This document shows positions 8,982 to 16,081 of a stretch of DNA of 40,405 nucleotides, piece by piece (within the stretch, counting starts at the first letter, position 1; each line of letters opens with the position of its first letter). The translations under genes and the position numbers were made by a program. The stretch comes from Verrucomicrobiia bacterium (GTDB lineage: Bacteria > Verrucomicrobiota > Verrucomicrobiia > Verrucomicrobiales > DEV007), in NCBI GenBank assembly GCA_020439995.1, contig JAGROY010000093.1:1-40405 (forward strand), in the 5' to 3' direction. The notes below the pieces were generated by a model. It was not told where the DNA came from. It saw nothing but the letters and a program-made list of their open reading frames with translations, and did not search any database.

Positions 8982-9648
8982 AACCCATGCCGCGGATAGT
9001 ATGAATCAGCTTGTGGTCAAAGCTGTCGTCGATCTTCTTGCGCAGCCGGTGCACTAACACATCAACCACATTGGTCTGCGGATCAAAACTGTAGTCGTAT
9101 ACGTTCTCCAGCACTGCCGTCTTGGAAAGTACGCGCCCGGGATTGCGCATGAAAAATTCAAGTAGCGCGAACTCCCGTGCGTGCAGCTGGATCACTTCCT
9201 CGCCCCGGCGCACTTCGCGTTTCCAAGGGTCGAGCATCAGATCCGCTACTTTCAACGATCCGCCGGACTCCTCCGCATCACTGCTTCCTGCACTACGCCG
9301 TATCAGTGCGTGCACGCGCGCCAGCAGTTCAGAAAACGAAAATGGCTTCACCACGTAGTCGTCGCCACCAGCTTGAAGACCGCGCACCCGATCACTGACA
9401 GATCCCTTCGCACTGAGAATGATCACAGGAAGCATCACTTTTTCAGAACGCATCTTCGCAATGATCGAAAGGCCATCGATGGTTGGCAGCATCAGGTCGA
9501 TCACTGCGGCATCGTAGGTGTGAATCAGCGCCAGATCCAGCCCTTCCATCCCGTCGTTGGCGGAGTCGACAACGAATCCGGCTTCCTTGAATCCATTTAC
9601 GAGGAATGAGGCGATCTTCGGATCGTCTTCGATAACGAGAATTTTCAT
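8962..9648 (-). CDS. OmpR-family response regulator, CusR/CopR-like
   Basis: The protein is 228 residues long, a standard length. The receiver domain has the acidic pair at 8-9, phospho-acceptor Asp51 in AVIDLMLPT, Ser79 in the conserved Ser/Thr position and Lys101 in VVKPF. A winged helix follows from about 130 to 226, with FALLEFFMRNPGRVLSK and the closing HKLIHTIRGMGYVL, which closely resembles the ending of metal-type regulators such as CusR. It is the first gene of an RR-HK operon and is divergent from a sigma factor gene. The 150-base region between them carries a TTAC-N6-GTAA dyad (9740-9755), about 90 bases upstream of this start, fitting autoregulation plus control of the sigma gene (inference). 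Confidence 0.93.
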   Translation of the reverse strand: MKILVIEDDPKIASFLVNGFKEAGFVVDSANDGMEGLDLALIHTYDAAVIDLMLPTIDGLSIIAKMRSEKVMLPVIILSAKGSVSDRVRGLQAGGDDYVVKPFSFSELLARVHALIRRSAGSSDAEESGGSLKVADLMLDPWKREVRRGEEVIQLHAREFALLEFFMRNPGRVLSKTAVLENVYDYSFDPQTNVVDVLVHRLRKKIDDSFDHKLIHTIRGMGYVLKEA

Positions 9649-9739
9649 TTCATTCAGAGAGTATCAAAAAGGAGGATACGGCCAAGGCCAATGACTTCGC
9701 AACGCTCGCGCCCGGCTGTTACGGGAACGTTTCCGGTTC

Positions 9740-9755
9740 ATTACACCGCCGTAAT
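9740..9755. promoter_or_regulatory. TTAC-N6-GTAA dyad, candidate operator (site 1)
   Basis: The sequence ATTACACCGCCGTAAT is a perfect five-base inverted repeat around six bases; with flanking bases it reads CATTAC-N6-GTAATG. A further GTAATG half-site lies at 9773-9778, 22 bases (two helical turns) beyond the second arm. It sits between the divergent response regulator and sigma factor genes. The same TTAC-N6-GTAA arrangement recurs at 12277-12292 and 16023-16036. Confidence 0.5.
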
Positions 9756-9798
9756 GCACGCGCAAGAAGGATGTAATGGCACATCGCGACAGTGCTGC

Positions 9799-10716
9799 AT
9801 GAGAAACGCACGCCCAGTCACCACTGCCAAGCCTCTGTCAGCACGCTCCGAGTCGAATCTACCCGGGATTCCCCTCGATCACAATATGCGAATTTACATG
9901 AATGAGGCGGCCTCAACTCCCCTGCTCTCACCGGACGAAGAGAAGCAACTCGCCATCCGGATCAGGAACGGCGATGAGGAAGCTGTCGACCACCTGGTGC
10001 GTGCGAACCTCCGGCTGGTCGTCAAGATTGCCCAGGATTACGCGAATTTTGGCCTGGCACTCGAAGATTTGATCGCAGAGGGCAACATTGGGATGCTGAC
10101 CGCCGCCCGTCGTTTCGATCCAGAAAAGGGAGCAAAATTCAGCACCTACGCGGCGTTCTGGATCAAGCAGGCGATTCGCAGAGCGCTGTCGAATCAGATC
10201 TCAACAGTGCGCCTTCCGGTGCATATCCGCGAGAAAATCTCCCGGGTAAGGAAGGTCGCGCAGACCCTCGCCGCAGAGATGGGGAGCGAACCCACCAAAC
10301 AAGATATTTCGCGGGCCACGGGGATTCCAATGAAGACGCTGGAGTTTCTCGCGAGCGTGAATTTACAACCCATGTCGCTTGATGCACCGATAGCCGACGA
10401 CAGTGAGATGACCTTCGAAGCCACTCTGGCAGACGTCGAAGCATCGAGCGCCGATGAACAGATGATCTGCGAGGAAACCCTCGAGCGAATCGAGCCCATG
10501 CTCGACTCTCTGGACGCAAGAGAACGTTCCATCATCCTCCATCGCTTCGGCCTGGATGGGCGTCCAGTGAGAACGCTGGACCAGATCGGCGCCGAGTACG
10601 GAGTCACCCGCGAACGCATCAGGCAGATCCAAAATGTTGCTCTAAAGAAAATGCGTCGCGTTTTCTCACGGCTCGAACAACCGACACCTTTCCAACTGCT
10701 CAGTTCAGAATCCTAG
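9799..10716 (+). CDS. Group 2 sigma-70 factor (RpoD/RpoS-like, no region 1.1)
   Basis: The protein has 305 residues from this start. It contains region 1.2 (MRIYMNEAASTPLLSPDEE), region 2 (LVRANLRLVVKIAQDYANFG, LEDLIAEGNIGMLTAARRFD, FSTYAAFWIKQAIRRAL), region 3 and a region 4 helix-turn-helix (IGAEYGVTRERIRQIQNVAL). Region 1.1 and the long non-conserved insert of housekeeping RpoD are absent, marking an alternative sigma factor. The frame is open back to an ATG at 9691, which has AAAGGAGG 15 bases upstream. That longer N-terminus is Cys/His-rich and unlike the family, would leave only 42 bases for two divergent promoters, and would cover the dyad at 9740. I therefore prefer 9799. It is followed after 33 bases by htrA, suggesting co-transcription in a stress response. 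Confidence 0.88.
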   Translation: MRNARPVTTAKPLSARSESNLPGIPLDHNMRIYMNEAASTPLLSPDEEKQLAIRIRNGDEEAVDHLVRANLRLVVKIAQDYANFGLALEDLIAEGNIGMLTAARRFDPEKGAKFSTYAAFWIKQAIRRALSNQISTVRLPVHIREKISRVRKVAQTLAAEMGSEPTKQDISRATGIPMKTLEFLASVNLQPMSLDAPIADDSEMTFEATLADVEASSADEQMICEETLERIEPMLDSLDARERSIILHRFGLDGRPVRTLDQIGAEYGVTRERIRQIQNVALKKMRRVFSRLEQPTPFQLLSSES

Positions 10717-10749
10717 TTAAAAACACTTACATTCCACCCTATTATTACA

Positions 10750-12216
10750 ATGAAATCTCTACTTAAGATCACAACCACGTTTGCAGCCACCTCCGCTCTG
10801 GCGCTGATCCTCATACCACCGGTATCCGCCAGGGAGCCTTCAGCGGCGCATCCGATTCACGACAAATTGTCCGTTGATCCGTCACAACCCGAACGTACCG
10901 GCCCACTTGCGGGTTACTCGGCCATTGTCGACAAGGTGTCTCCGAGCATCGTCAGTATCATGACAATCTCCGGAGCCCCGGAAAGTGCGCTGTCCCCATT
11001 CTCTGGACTCAATCCCTACAGCAGACGCGGCATTCCACAACCAGCACCGGAAATGCGGGGACTTGGCTCTGGAGTCATCCTTACTCCAGATGGCTATCTG
11101 GTCACGAACAATCACGTCGTCGAGAACGCCAGAGAGATTCGGGTGGTGCTCCCGGACAGCAGGCGTGAATACAAGGCCGACGTCGTTGGGCGCGATCCAC
11201 AGACGGATGTGGCAGTGCTGAAGATTGATGCCGAAAACCTCCCCGCAGCAACACTTGGCGACAGCTCGACGCTCAAAGTCGGCGATACAGTGCTGGCGAT
11301 CGGCAGCCCGTTTGGGCTCAGCAAGACGGTCACCAGCGGCATCGCAAGCGCCATCGGCCGCAGCGATGTCGGAATCGTCGGATATGAAAACTTCATTCAG
11401 ACAGACGCGTCGATCAATCCCGGAAACTCCGGAGGCGCGCTGATGGACAACAAGGGCAGGGTGATCGGGATCAATACCGCCATCTTCTCCGGCACAGGAG
11501 GAAATGTTGGCATTGGCTTTGCCATCCCTGTCAATCTGGTGACGCACATCGTCGAGCAACTCATCGACACCGGTGAGATTCAACGCGGCTATCTGGGCGT
11601 CATGTTAGGCTATCTGACATCCGACGTAGCCAAGGCCCTGAATGCTCCAGAAAACGGCGTTCTGGTAAATCAAGTGTTGAGTGGCACACCCGCATTCGCA
11701 GCAGGCATCAAGGATGGCGATGTCATCACCGCGCTCGACGGAACTGCTACTACAGAACTCTCGAAGCTGCGTCTGGAGGTCAGCAACCGCAAACCTGGAT
11801 CCATCGCCGTTTTTGACATTGTCCGCGACGGCACTCCCACCAAAGTAAGCGTCGAGATCGGGCGACTTCCTGAAGAAGGTATTGCCGCCGCTGGCCCGGG
11901 AGCGTTCGGTTCTCCGCAAGTGATGCCATCGACATTCATCGACGGACTGCAAGCCTCCGACTTGGGAGCTTCCGAGTACAGGGAGTTCGGAATTCCGGAA
12001 GACATTCAAGGCATCGTGGTCACCCGCGTCGCCCCTGGCTCAAAGGCAGCTGAAGCAGGACTGCAACCGGGCGAGGTCATCACTGAAGTAGCCCGGCAGA
12101 AAATCACCAACCTCCGGGATGCCGTTGCAGCGAAATCCGCCGCCAAAAACGGAACCCTTCTCCTGCGTGTAGCGAATGGCGATGGAACAAGATTTGTAGC
12201 TGTCCCTCTGATCTGA
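10750..12216 (+). CDS. degP: Periplasmic serine protease, DegP/HtrA family with two PDZ domains
   Basis: The protein is 488 residues long. A signal peptide (1-27, ending PVSA-RE) directs it to the periplasm. The trypsin-like domain has the full triad: His122 in LVTNNHVV, Asp153 in DPQTDVAVLKI and Ser227 in NPGNSGGAL. PDZ1 (about 273-370, starting QRGYLGVMLGYLTSD) and PDZ2 (about 395-485, with GIVVTRVAPGSKAAEAGLQPGEVI) complete the DegP/DegQ layout. It degrades or holds misfolded envelope proteins. Its position after the alternative sigma factor and a two-component system, and before the Bat operon, fits an envelope-stress module. There is no Shine-Dalgarno sequence before the ATG. A strong hairpin terminator follows at 12231-12267. 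Confidence 0.95.
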   Translation: MKSLLKITTTFAATSALALILIPPVSAREPSAAHPIHDKLSVDPSQPERTGPLAGYSAIVDKVSPSIVSIMTISGAPESALSPFSGLNPYSRRGIPQPAPEMRGLGSGVILTPDGYLVTNNHVVENAREIRVVLPDSRREYKADVVGRDPQTDVAVLKIDAENLPAATLGDSSTLKVGDTVLAIGSPFGLSKTVTSGIASAIGRSDVGIVGYENFIQTDASINPGNSGGALMDNKGRVIGINTAIFSGTGGNVGIGFAIPVNLVTHIVEQLIDTGEIQRGYLGVMLGYLTSDVAKALNAPENGVLVNQVLSGTPAFAAGIKDGDVITALDGTATTELSKLRLEVSNRKPGSIAVFDIVRDGTPTKVSVEIGRLPEEGIAAAGPGAFGSPQVMPSTFIDGLQASDLGASEYREFGIPEDIQGIVVTRVAPGSKAAEAGLQPGEVITEVARQKITNLRDAVAAKSAAKNGTLLLRVANGDGTRFVAVPLI

Positions 12217-12230
12217 TGCCCTGAAACACC

Positions 12231-12267
12231 GCCCGCCCTGACTCCCCGCACTGGGAGCAGGGCGGGC
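12231..12267 (+). terminator. Strong hairpin terminator after htrA
   Basis: The arm GCCCGCCCTGACTCCC (12231-12246) pairs with GGGAGCAGGGCGGGC (12253-12267) over 15 base pairs with a single bulged A and a six-base loop (CGCACT). It begins 14 bases after the htrA stop codon. The following TCCTATC is not a full T-run, but the stem is very stable. Confidence 0.75.
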
Positions 12268-12276
12268 TCCTATCAG

Positions 12277-12292
12277 ATTACGCACGCGTAAT
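12277..12292. promoter_or_regulatory. TTAC-N6-GTAA dyad, candidate operator (site 2)
   Basis: ATTACGCACGCGTAAT has arms ATTACG/CGTAAT. It has the same TTAC-N6-GTAA spacing as the site at 9740-9755. It lies 81 bases before the moxR start and just after the htrA terminator, so it is placed to control the MoxR-Bat operon. Confidence 0.5.
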
Positions 12293-12303
12293 TGCCCGGC
12301 AAT
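12291..12303. promoter_or_regulatory. ATTGCC-C-GGCAAT palindrome upstream of moxR
   Basis: A perfect six-base inverted repeat around one central base directly abuts, and shares two bases with, the TTAC-N6-GTAA dyad. Two adjoining symmetrical elements in a promoter region suggest either two regulators or an extended operator. No protein is assigned. Confidence 0.3.
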
Positions 12304-12373
12304 CCCGCTGCAATCCAGCCACGCGAACTTGATCACGTAAACAAATCACTCAAATCACCAATTCGAACTCTCA

Positions 12374-13408
12374 ATGAACACAACTCAAACAGCAGCACCT
12401 TCCTTTGCCAGGCCGCTCGAAGAATCCGGCATCCAGGCGCTCAACCACGCGGTGCAAAACGCGTCCGGTTGGGTGCATCCACTTCGTTCAGAAATGGCAC
12501 GCATCATCATAGGGCAAAATGAACTTGTCGACCGCCTTCTTGTCGCATTGTTAGTAAACGGCCACGTCCTGCTTGAAGGTGTCCCTGGACTCGCCAAGAC
12601 TCTGGCTCTGAAATCGCTGGCATCACTCGTCCATGCCGATTTCAAGCGCCTGCAGTTCACTCCCGATATGCTTCCGGCTGACATCGTTGGCACCGAGATC
12701 TTCAACCCACGCGATACCCGTTTCGAAGTAAAACGCGGCCCGGTCTTCGCAAATTTCATTCTGGCCGACGAAATCAACCGCGCTCCCGCCAAAGTCCAAA
12801 GCGCCCTGCTGGAGGCGATGCAGGAAAAACAGGTCACCATCGGCGATCACACATTTCCTCTGCCACAACCCTTCATGGTAATGGCGACGCAGAACCCGCT
12901 GGATCAGGAAGGCACCTACCCGCTGCCGGAGGCCCAGATCGACCGCTTCATGCTCAAGGTCGTTATCGACTATCCAAGCATCGAGGAGGAACGCGCCATT
13001 CTCGAATTTGCCGGCACCACTGACGAATTGCCCCAGCTAAACTCAGTGATTGGACTTGAGGAAATCGTGATTTCCCGCCGTGTTGCCAACGCGATCTACA
13101 TGGACGACAAGGTGAAGGACTACATCGTGCGCATGGTCTACGCCACACGGGAACCGGAACGCTTCGACCTCGATCTAGGCTCTTACATTCGCACCGGAGC
13201 ATCACCGCGGGCCACCATCGGTCTCACTCTCGCGGGCAAAGCTCAGGCATTTATCAACGGTCGAGGCTACGTGACGCCGCAGGACATCAAAACCCTGGCC
13301 ATGGACGTGCTCCGCCACCGCGTCTCCGTCACCTACGAAGCCGAAGCGGAAGGCCTCACCAGTGAGCACGTCATCGCCAAGATTCTCGATACGCTGCCCG
13401 TCCCGTGA
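12374..13408 (+). CDS. moxR: MoxR-family AAA+ ATPase
   Basis: The protein is 344 residues long, usual for MoxR. Walker A is GVPGLAKT (69-76) and Walker B with the DE pair is FILADEINRAP (128-138); sensor 1 (MATQNPLDQEGTYPLPEAQIDRF) and the lid region SPRATIGLTLAGKAQAFI are present. MoxR proteins act as chaperone-like ATPases for von Willebrand factor A (VWA) partners, here the DUF58 and Bat proteins encoded immediately downstream. It is the first gene of the operon, and the dyad at 12277-12292 lies in its promoter region. No Shine-Dalgarno sequence is seen before the ATG. Confidence 0.95.
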   Translation: MNTTQTAAPSFARPLEESGIQALNHAVQNASGWVHPLRSEMARIIIGQNELVDRLLVALLVNGHVLLEGVPGLAKTLALKSLASLVHADFKRLQFTPDMLPADIVGTEIFNPRDTRFEVKRGPVFANFILADEINRAPAKVQSALLEAMQEKQVTIGDHTFPLPQPFMVMATQNPLDQEGTYPLPEAQIDRFMLKVVIDYPSIEEERAILEFAGTTDELPQLNSVIGLEEIVISRRVANAIYMDDKVKDYIVRMVYATREPERFDLDLGSYIRTGASPRATIGLTLAGKAQAFINGRGYVTPQDIKTLAMDVLRHRVSVTYEAEAEGLTSEHVIAKILDTLPVP

Positions 13409-13456
13409 TCTCCGGCAATCAGGACACTAACCGCACACCAACTACCCGGTATCATC

Positions 13457-14371
13457 ATGCAGGACGAACGCATTAAAGCCATTCTGAAAAAAGTGAGGCA
13501 AATCGAAATCCAGACCAGCCGCCTGGTCGACGACAATCTCTCCGGTCGCTACGCCAGTGTCTTCAAAGGACGCGGCATGGACTTCGATCGCGTGCGGAAC
13601 TATGTCAACGGCGACGAGACTCGTACGATTGACTGGAATGTCACCGCACGCACGGGTGCCCCACACGTGAAAACTTTCACTGAGGAGCGCGAACTCACGA
13701 TCCTGCTCATGGTAGACCTCAGTGCTTCGTCGGACTTCGGTTCCTCTCCCGAGAGCAAGCGCGAACTGGCGGCGGAAGTCGCCAGCGTGCTTGCGTTCTC
13801 GGCGATCCGAAACCAGGACAAAGTCGGATTGTTATTGTTCACAGGTGAGGTGGAACTTTACGTCCCACCCGGCAAAGGCAAATCCCACATTCTGCGCATT
13901 GTCAGGGAGATTCTGTTCTTTGAACCACAAGGGCGCACCACCAGCCTGACCACCGCGCTCGACTTTGCCAGTAAGGTTCTCCACCGGCGCGCAGTCACAT
14001 TTCTGATCTCCGACTTCTGCATCAACGGCGACTTTGATCAGGAACTCACGAAGTTCCAGCGCAAGTTGCAAACCACCGGCAAGCGCCATGATGTGATCGC
14101 GGTCACCGTCAATGACGCGCGCGAATTCGAGATGCCCGACATCGGCTGGCTGACGGTCGAAGACGCTGAAACAGGCGAGCTTGTCGAAATCAACACGCGG
14201 TCTGAGAAAGTGCGCGACGGCTACCGCCAAAGGGCACTTCAACGCCGCATGGCCGTGCGCCGAACCATTCGCTCCTGTGGTGTTGACCTGTTGGAGCTTA
14301 CCGCTGGAGAGCCATGGATGCCCGGGCTCATGGCATTTCTCAAATCAAGAACCCGCAACCGAGTCGCATGA
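13457..14371 (+). CDS. DUF58 protein (VWA-like MoxR partner)
   Basis: The 304-residue protein contains the DUF58 signature (VRNYVNGDETRTIDWNVTAR, then VKTFTEERELTILLMVDLSAS). DLSAS is a partial MIDAS-like metal site, and the rest follows the VWA-like fold (ALDFASKVLHRRAVTFLISDF). No transmembrane segment is evident, so it is probably cytoplasmic. DUF58 proteins regularly follow moxR; the gap here is 48 bases. Its stop overlaps the next start by four bases (ATGA), indicating coupling. Confidence 0.93.
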   Translation: MQDERIKAILKKVRQIEIQTSRLVDDNLSGRYASVFKGRGMDFDRVRNYVNGDETRTIDWNVTARTGAPHVKTFTEERELTILLMVDLSASSDFGSSPESKRELAAEVASVLAFSAIRNQDKVGLLLFTGEVELYVPPGKGKSHILRIVREILFFEPQGRTTSLTTALDFASKVLHRRAVTFLISDFCINGDFDQELTKFQRKLQTTGKRHDVIAVTVNDAREFEMPDIGWLTVEDAETGELVEINTRSEKVRDGYRQRALQRRMAVRRTIRSCGVDLLELTAGEPWMPGLMAFLKSRTRNRVA

Positions 14372-15006
14372 TGAAAAAATTACTTCTTACCCTTCTGGCG
14401 TGCTGCGGATGCTACGCCAGCACCGCATCTGCCCAGCAGCCCGCTGCACCGGATCCCATCCTGGCGGGCGAAGACATTCGCGAAGCGCGCGGGCTCATCG
14501 AAATCCCAACTCCACCGCAGTGGCCATGGTATACAGCTGCTGCAGCGGGAGCACTGACCATGGCCGGACTGGTGTTCTGGATGTGGCGTCGCCGATCTAA
14601 AGACAAGACTCTTAACGCTTACGACATCGCGCTTGCAGAACTTGAGGCCGCCCGTGTCCTGCTCCGGACGGAGACCGTCGAACGCTTCTCAACGGTCGTA
14701 TCAGACACACTGCGGCGCTACATTGCGAGCCGCTTCGGCATCACCGCTCCTCACAAGACCACTGAGGAATTCCTCTCTGCTCTGGCGGAAGCAAAGGATT
14801 CACCACTGACCACCTATCGTGATCCGCTACAGCAGTTTTTGTCAGCCTGTGATGCAGCAAAGTTCGCCAAGGCAATGCTTACAAATGACGACATGCGACT
14901 CTTGATCACCAAGGCTCGCGAATTTCTCGATGCCACCCGAGCAAGCGGACACCCAGCGATGGCTGCTGCACCGCAACACCCTAACATCACACCACTTACC
15001 GCCTGA
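14368..15006 (+). CDS. DUF4381-type membrane protein of the Bat operon
   Basis: The protein has 212 residues from this start. I chose 14368 because ATG overlaps the previous stop in ATGA and begins a clean signal peptide (MMKKLLLTLLACCGCYASTASA). The mature N-terminus (DPILAGEDIREARGLIEIPTPPQWPWY) is followed by one transmembrane helix (about 51-70) ending in basic WRRRSKDK, then a cytoplasmic helical domain containing YIASRFGITAPHKTTEEFL, the DUF4381 hallmark. This small protein occupies the slot between DUF58 and BatA in many MoxR operons. Its function is unknown, probably a scaffold of the membrane complex. Confidence 0.85.
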   Translation: MMKKLLLTLLACCGCYASTASAQQPAAPDPILAGEDIREARGLIEIPTPPQWPWYTAAAAGALTMAGLVFWMWRRRSKDKTLNAYDIALAELEAARVLLRTETVERFSTVVSDTLRRYIASRFGITAPHKTTEEFLSALAEAKDSPLTTYRDPLQQFLSACDAAKFAKAMLTNDDMRLLITKAREFLDATRASGHPAMAAAPQHPNITPLTA

Positions 15007-15011
15007 TCACC

Positions 15012-16010
15012 ATGTTCCACTTTAGCCATCCAGTTTTTCTGTGGTTGCTGCTGTTGCTGCCTCTTGCTGCGCTTCTCAAAGGCAAGCGCGGCCAGGTAGC
15101 AGCAGTGCGTATCCCCAGCGTCGAAAACACTCGCTCCGGCGGGAAGCGCCCGAAAAGCACACCAGGGCGCATTCTCAAGTCACTGGAAATGCTCGCATTG
15201 GCCTCACTCATCATCGCACTGGCCCGGCCTCAGTTTGTTCGCGGCAATACCGAAGTCGAGGCCAGCGGAGTCGACATCCTGCTTTCGATCGATGTTTCCG
15301 GCTCCATGGAAGCGATGGATTTTGCCGTCGATGGCGAACGCGCCAACCGCCTCGAGGCAGTCAAGAACGTCGTCAAAGACTTCATCAAGGAACGGCCGAA
15401 CGATCGCATCGGACTGGTGGCGTTCGCCGGGCGTCCATATCTTGTGAGCCCGCTGACGCTCGACCATGACTGGCTGGAAAAACGTCTGGACAGCATCAAC
15501 ATTGGCCAGGTGGAAGACGGCACCGCCATTGGATCAGCCATCGCTTCATCGGTCAATCACCTGCGCGATCAGGACGCTAAATCACGCATGGTCGTCCTCT
15601 TGACCGACGGTATGAACAACTCGGGCAAAGCGAACCCGCTCACGGCAGCCGAAGCAGCAAAGGCACTCGGCATCAAAGTCTACACGATCGGTGCCGGAAC
15701 CCGCGGTGAGGCGCCCATTCCCATGAAGGATGCCTTTGGCCGAACCCAGATGCGCATGGCGAAAGTCGATATCGATGAGGCGACCCTGACAGACGTAGCC
15801 AAGGCCACGGGTGGGCGCTACTTCCGCGCTACGGACACCGATTCGCTGGGAAACATCTACGATGAAATCAACCAACTGGAGACGACCACCCGAACAATGA
15901 AACGTTATCAGAATGCAGACGAATTGTTCGCATGGGCACTGGTGCCTGGACTTGCATTGCTCGGCGTTGCGATGGGTCTTGGCGAAACCGTGTGGCGTCG
16001 CCTGCCGTAG
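15012..16010 (+). CDS. batA: BatA: membrane VWA-domain protein
   Basis: The 332-residue protein has an N-terminal hairpin of two membrane helices (about 8-22 and 56-72), a VWA domain and a C-terminal helix (about 305-325). The MIDAS metal site is complete: Asp94-x-Ser96-x-Ser98 in SIDVSGSM, Thr171 in EDGTAIG and Asp199 in LLTDG. This is the standard BatA architecture of Bacteroides-type aerotolerance operons. It starts five bases after the DUF4381 stop, without a Shine-Dalgarno sequence (ATCACC precedes the ATG). It probably forms a membrane complex with the following BatB-like domain. Confidence 0.93.
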   Translation: MFHFSHPVFLWLLLLLPLAALLKGKRGQVAAVRIPSVENTRSGGKRPKSTPGRILKSLEMLALASLIIALARPQFVRGNTEVEASGVDILLSIDVSGSMEAMDFAVDGERANRLEAVKNVVKDFIKERPNDRIGLVAFAGRPYLVSPLTLDHDWLEKRLDSINIGQVEDGTAIGSAIASSVNHLRDQDAKSRMVVLLTDGMNNSGKANPLTAAEAAKALGIKVYTIGAGTRGEAPIPMKDAFGRTQMRMAKVDIDEATLTDVAKATGGRYFRATDTDSLGNIYDEINQLETTTRTMKRYQNADELFAWALVPGLALLGVAMGLGETVWRRLP

Positions 16011-16022
16011 ACGTTGCTCCTC

Positions 16023-16036
16023 TTACATTCGTGTAA
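16023..16036. promoter_or_regulatory. TTAC-N6-GTAA dyad, candidate operator (site 3)
   Basis: TTACATTCGTGTAA lies in the 71-base gap between batA and the batB/C gene, 45 bases before the latter's ATG. It has the same arms and spacing as the sites at 9740 and 12277. It could mark an internal promoter that boosts the distal bat genes. Confidence 0.42.
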
Positions 16037-16081
16037 TTTCAGAGAAATACGCACGCAATTCTTCCAACCGAATTTCCACCC

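Noticed and set aside
9691..9798. N-terminal extension of the sigma factor from ATG 9691 with an AAAGGAGG element
   Set aside because: Spacing of 15 bases, Cys/His-rich atypical sequence and overlap with the dyad make the later start more likely, though not certain.
10726..10749. CTTACATTC half-site before htrA, identical to nine bases of the dyad at 16022-16030
   Set aside because: The second arm (GTAA at the right spacing) is missing, so it was not counted as a fourth dyad.
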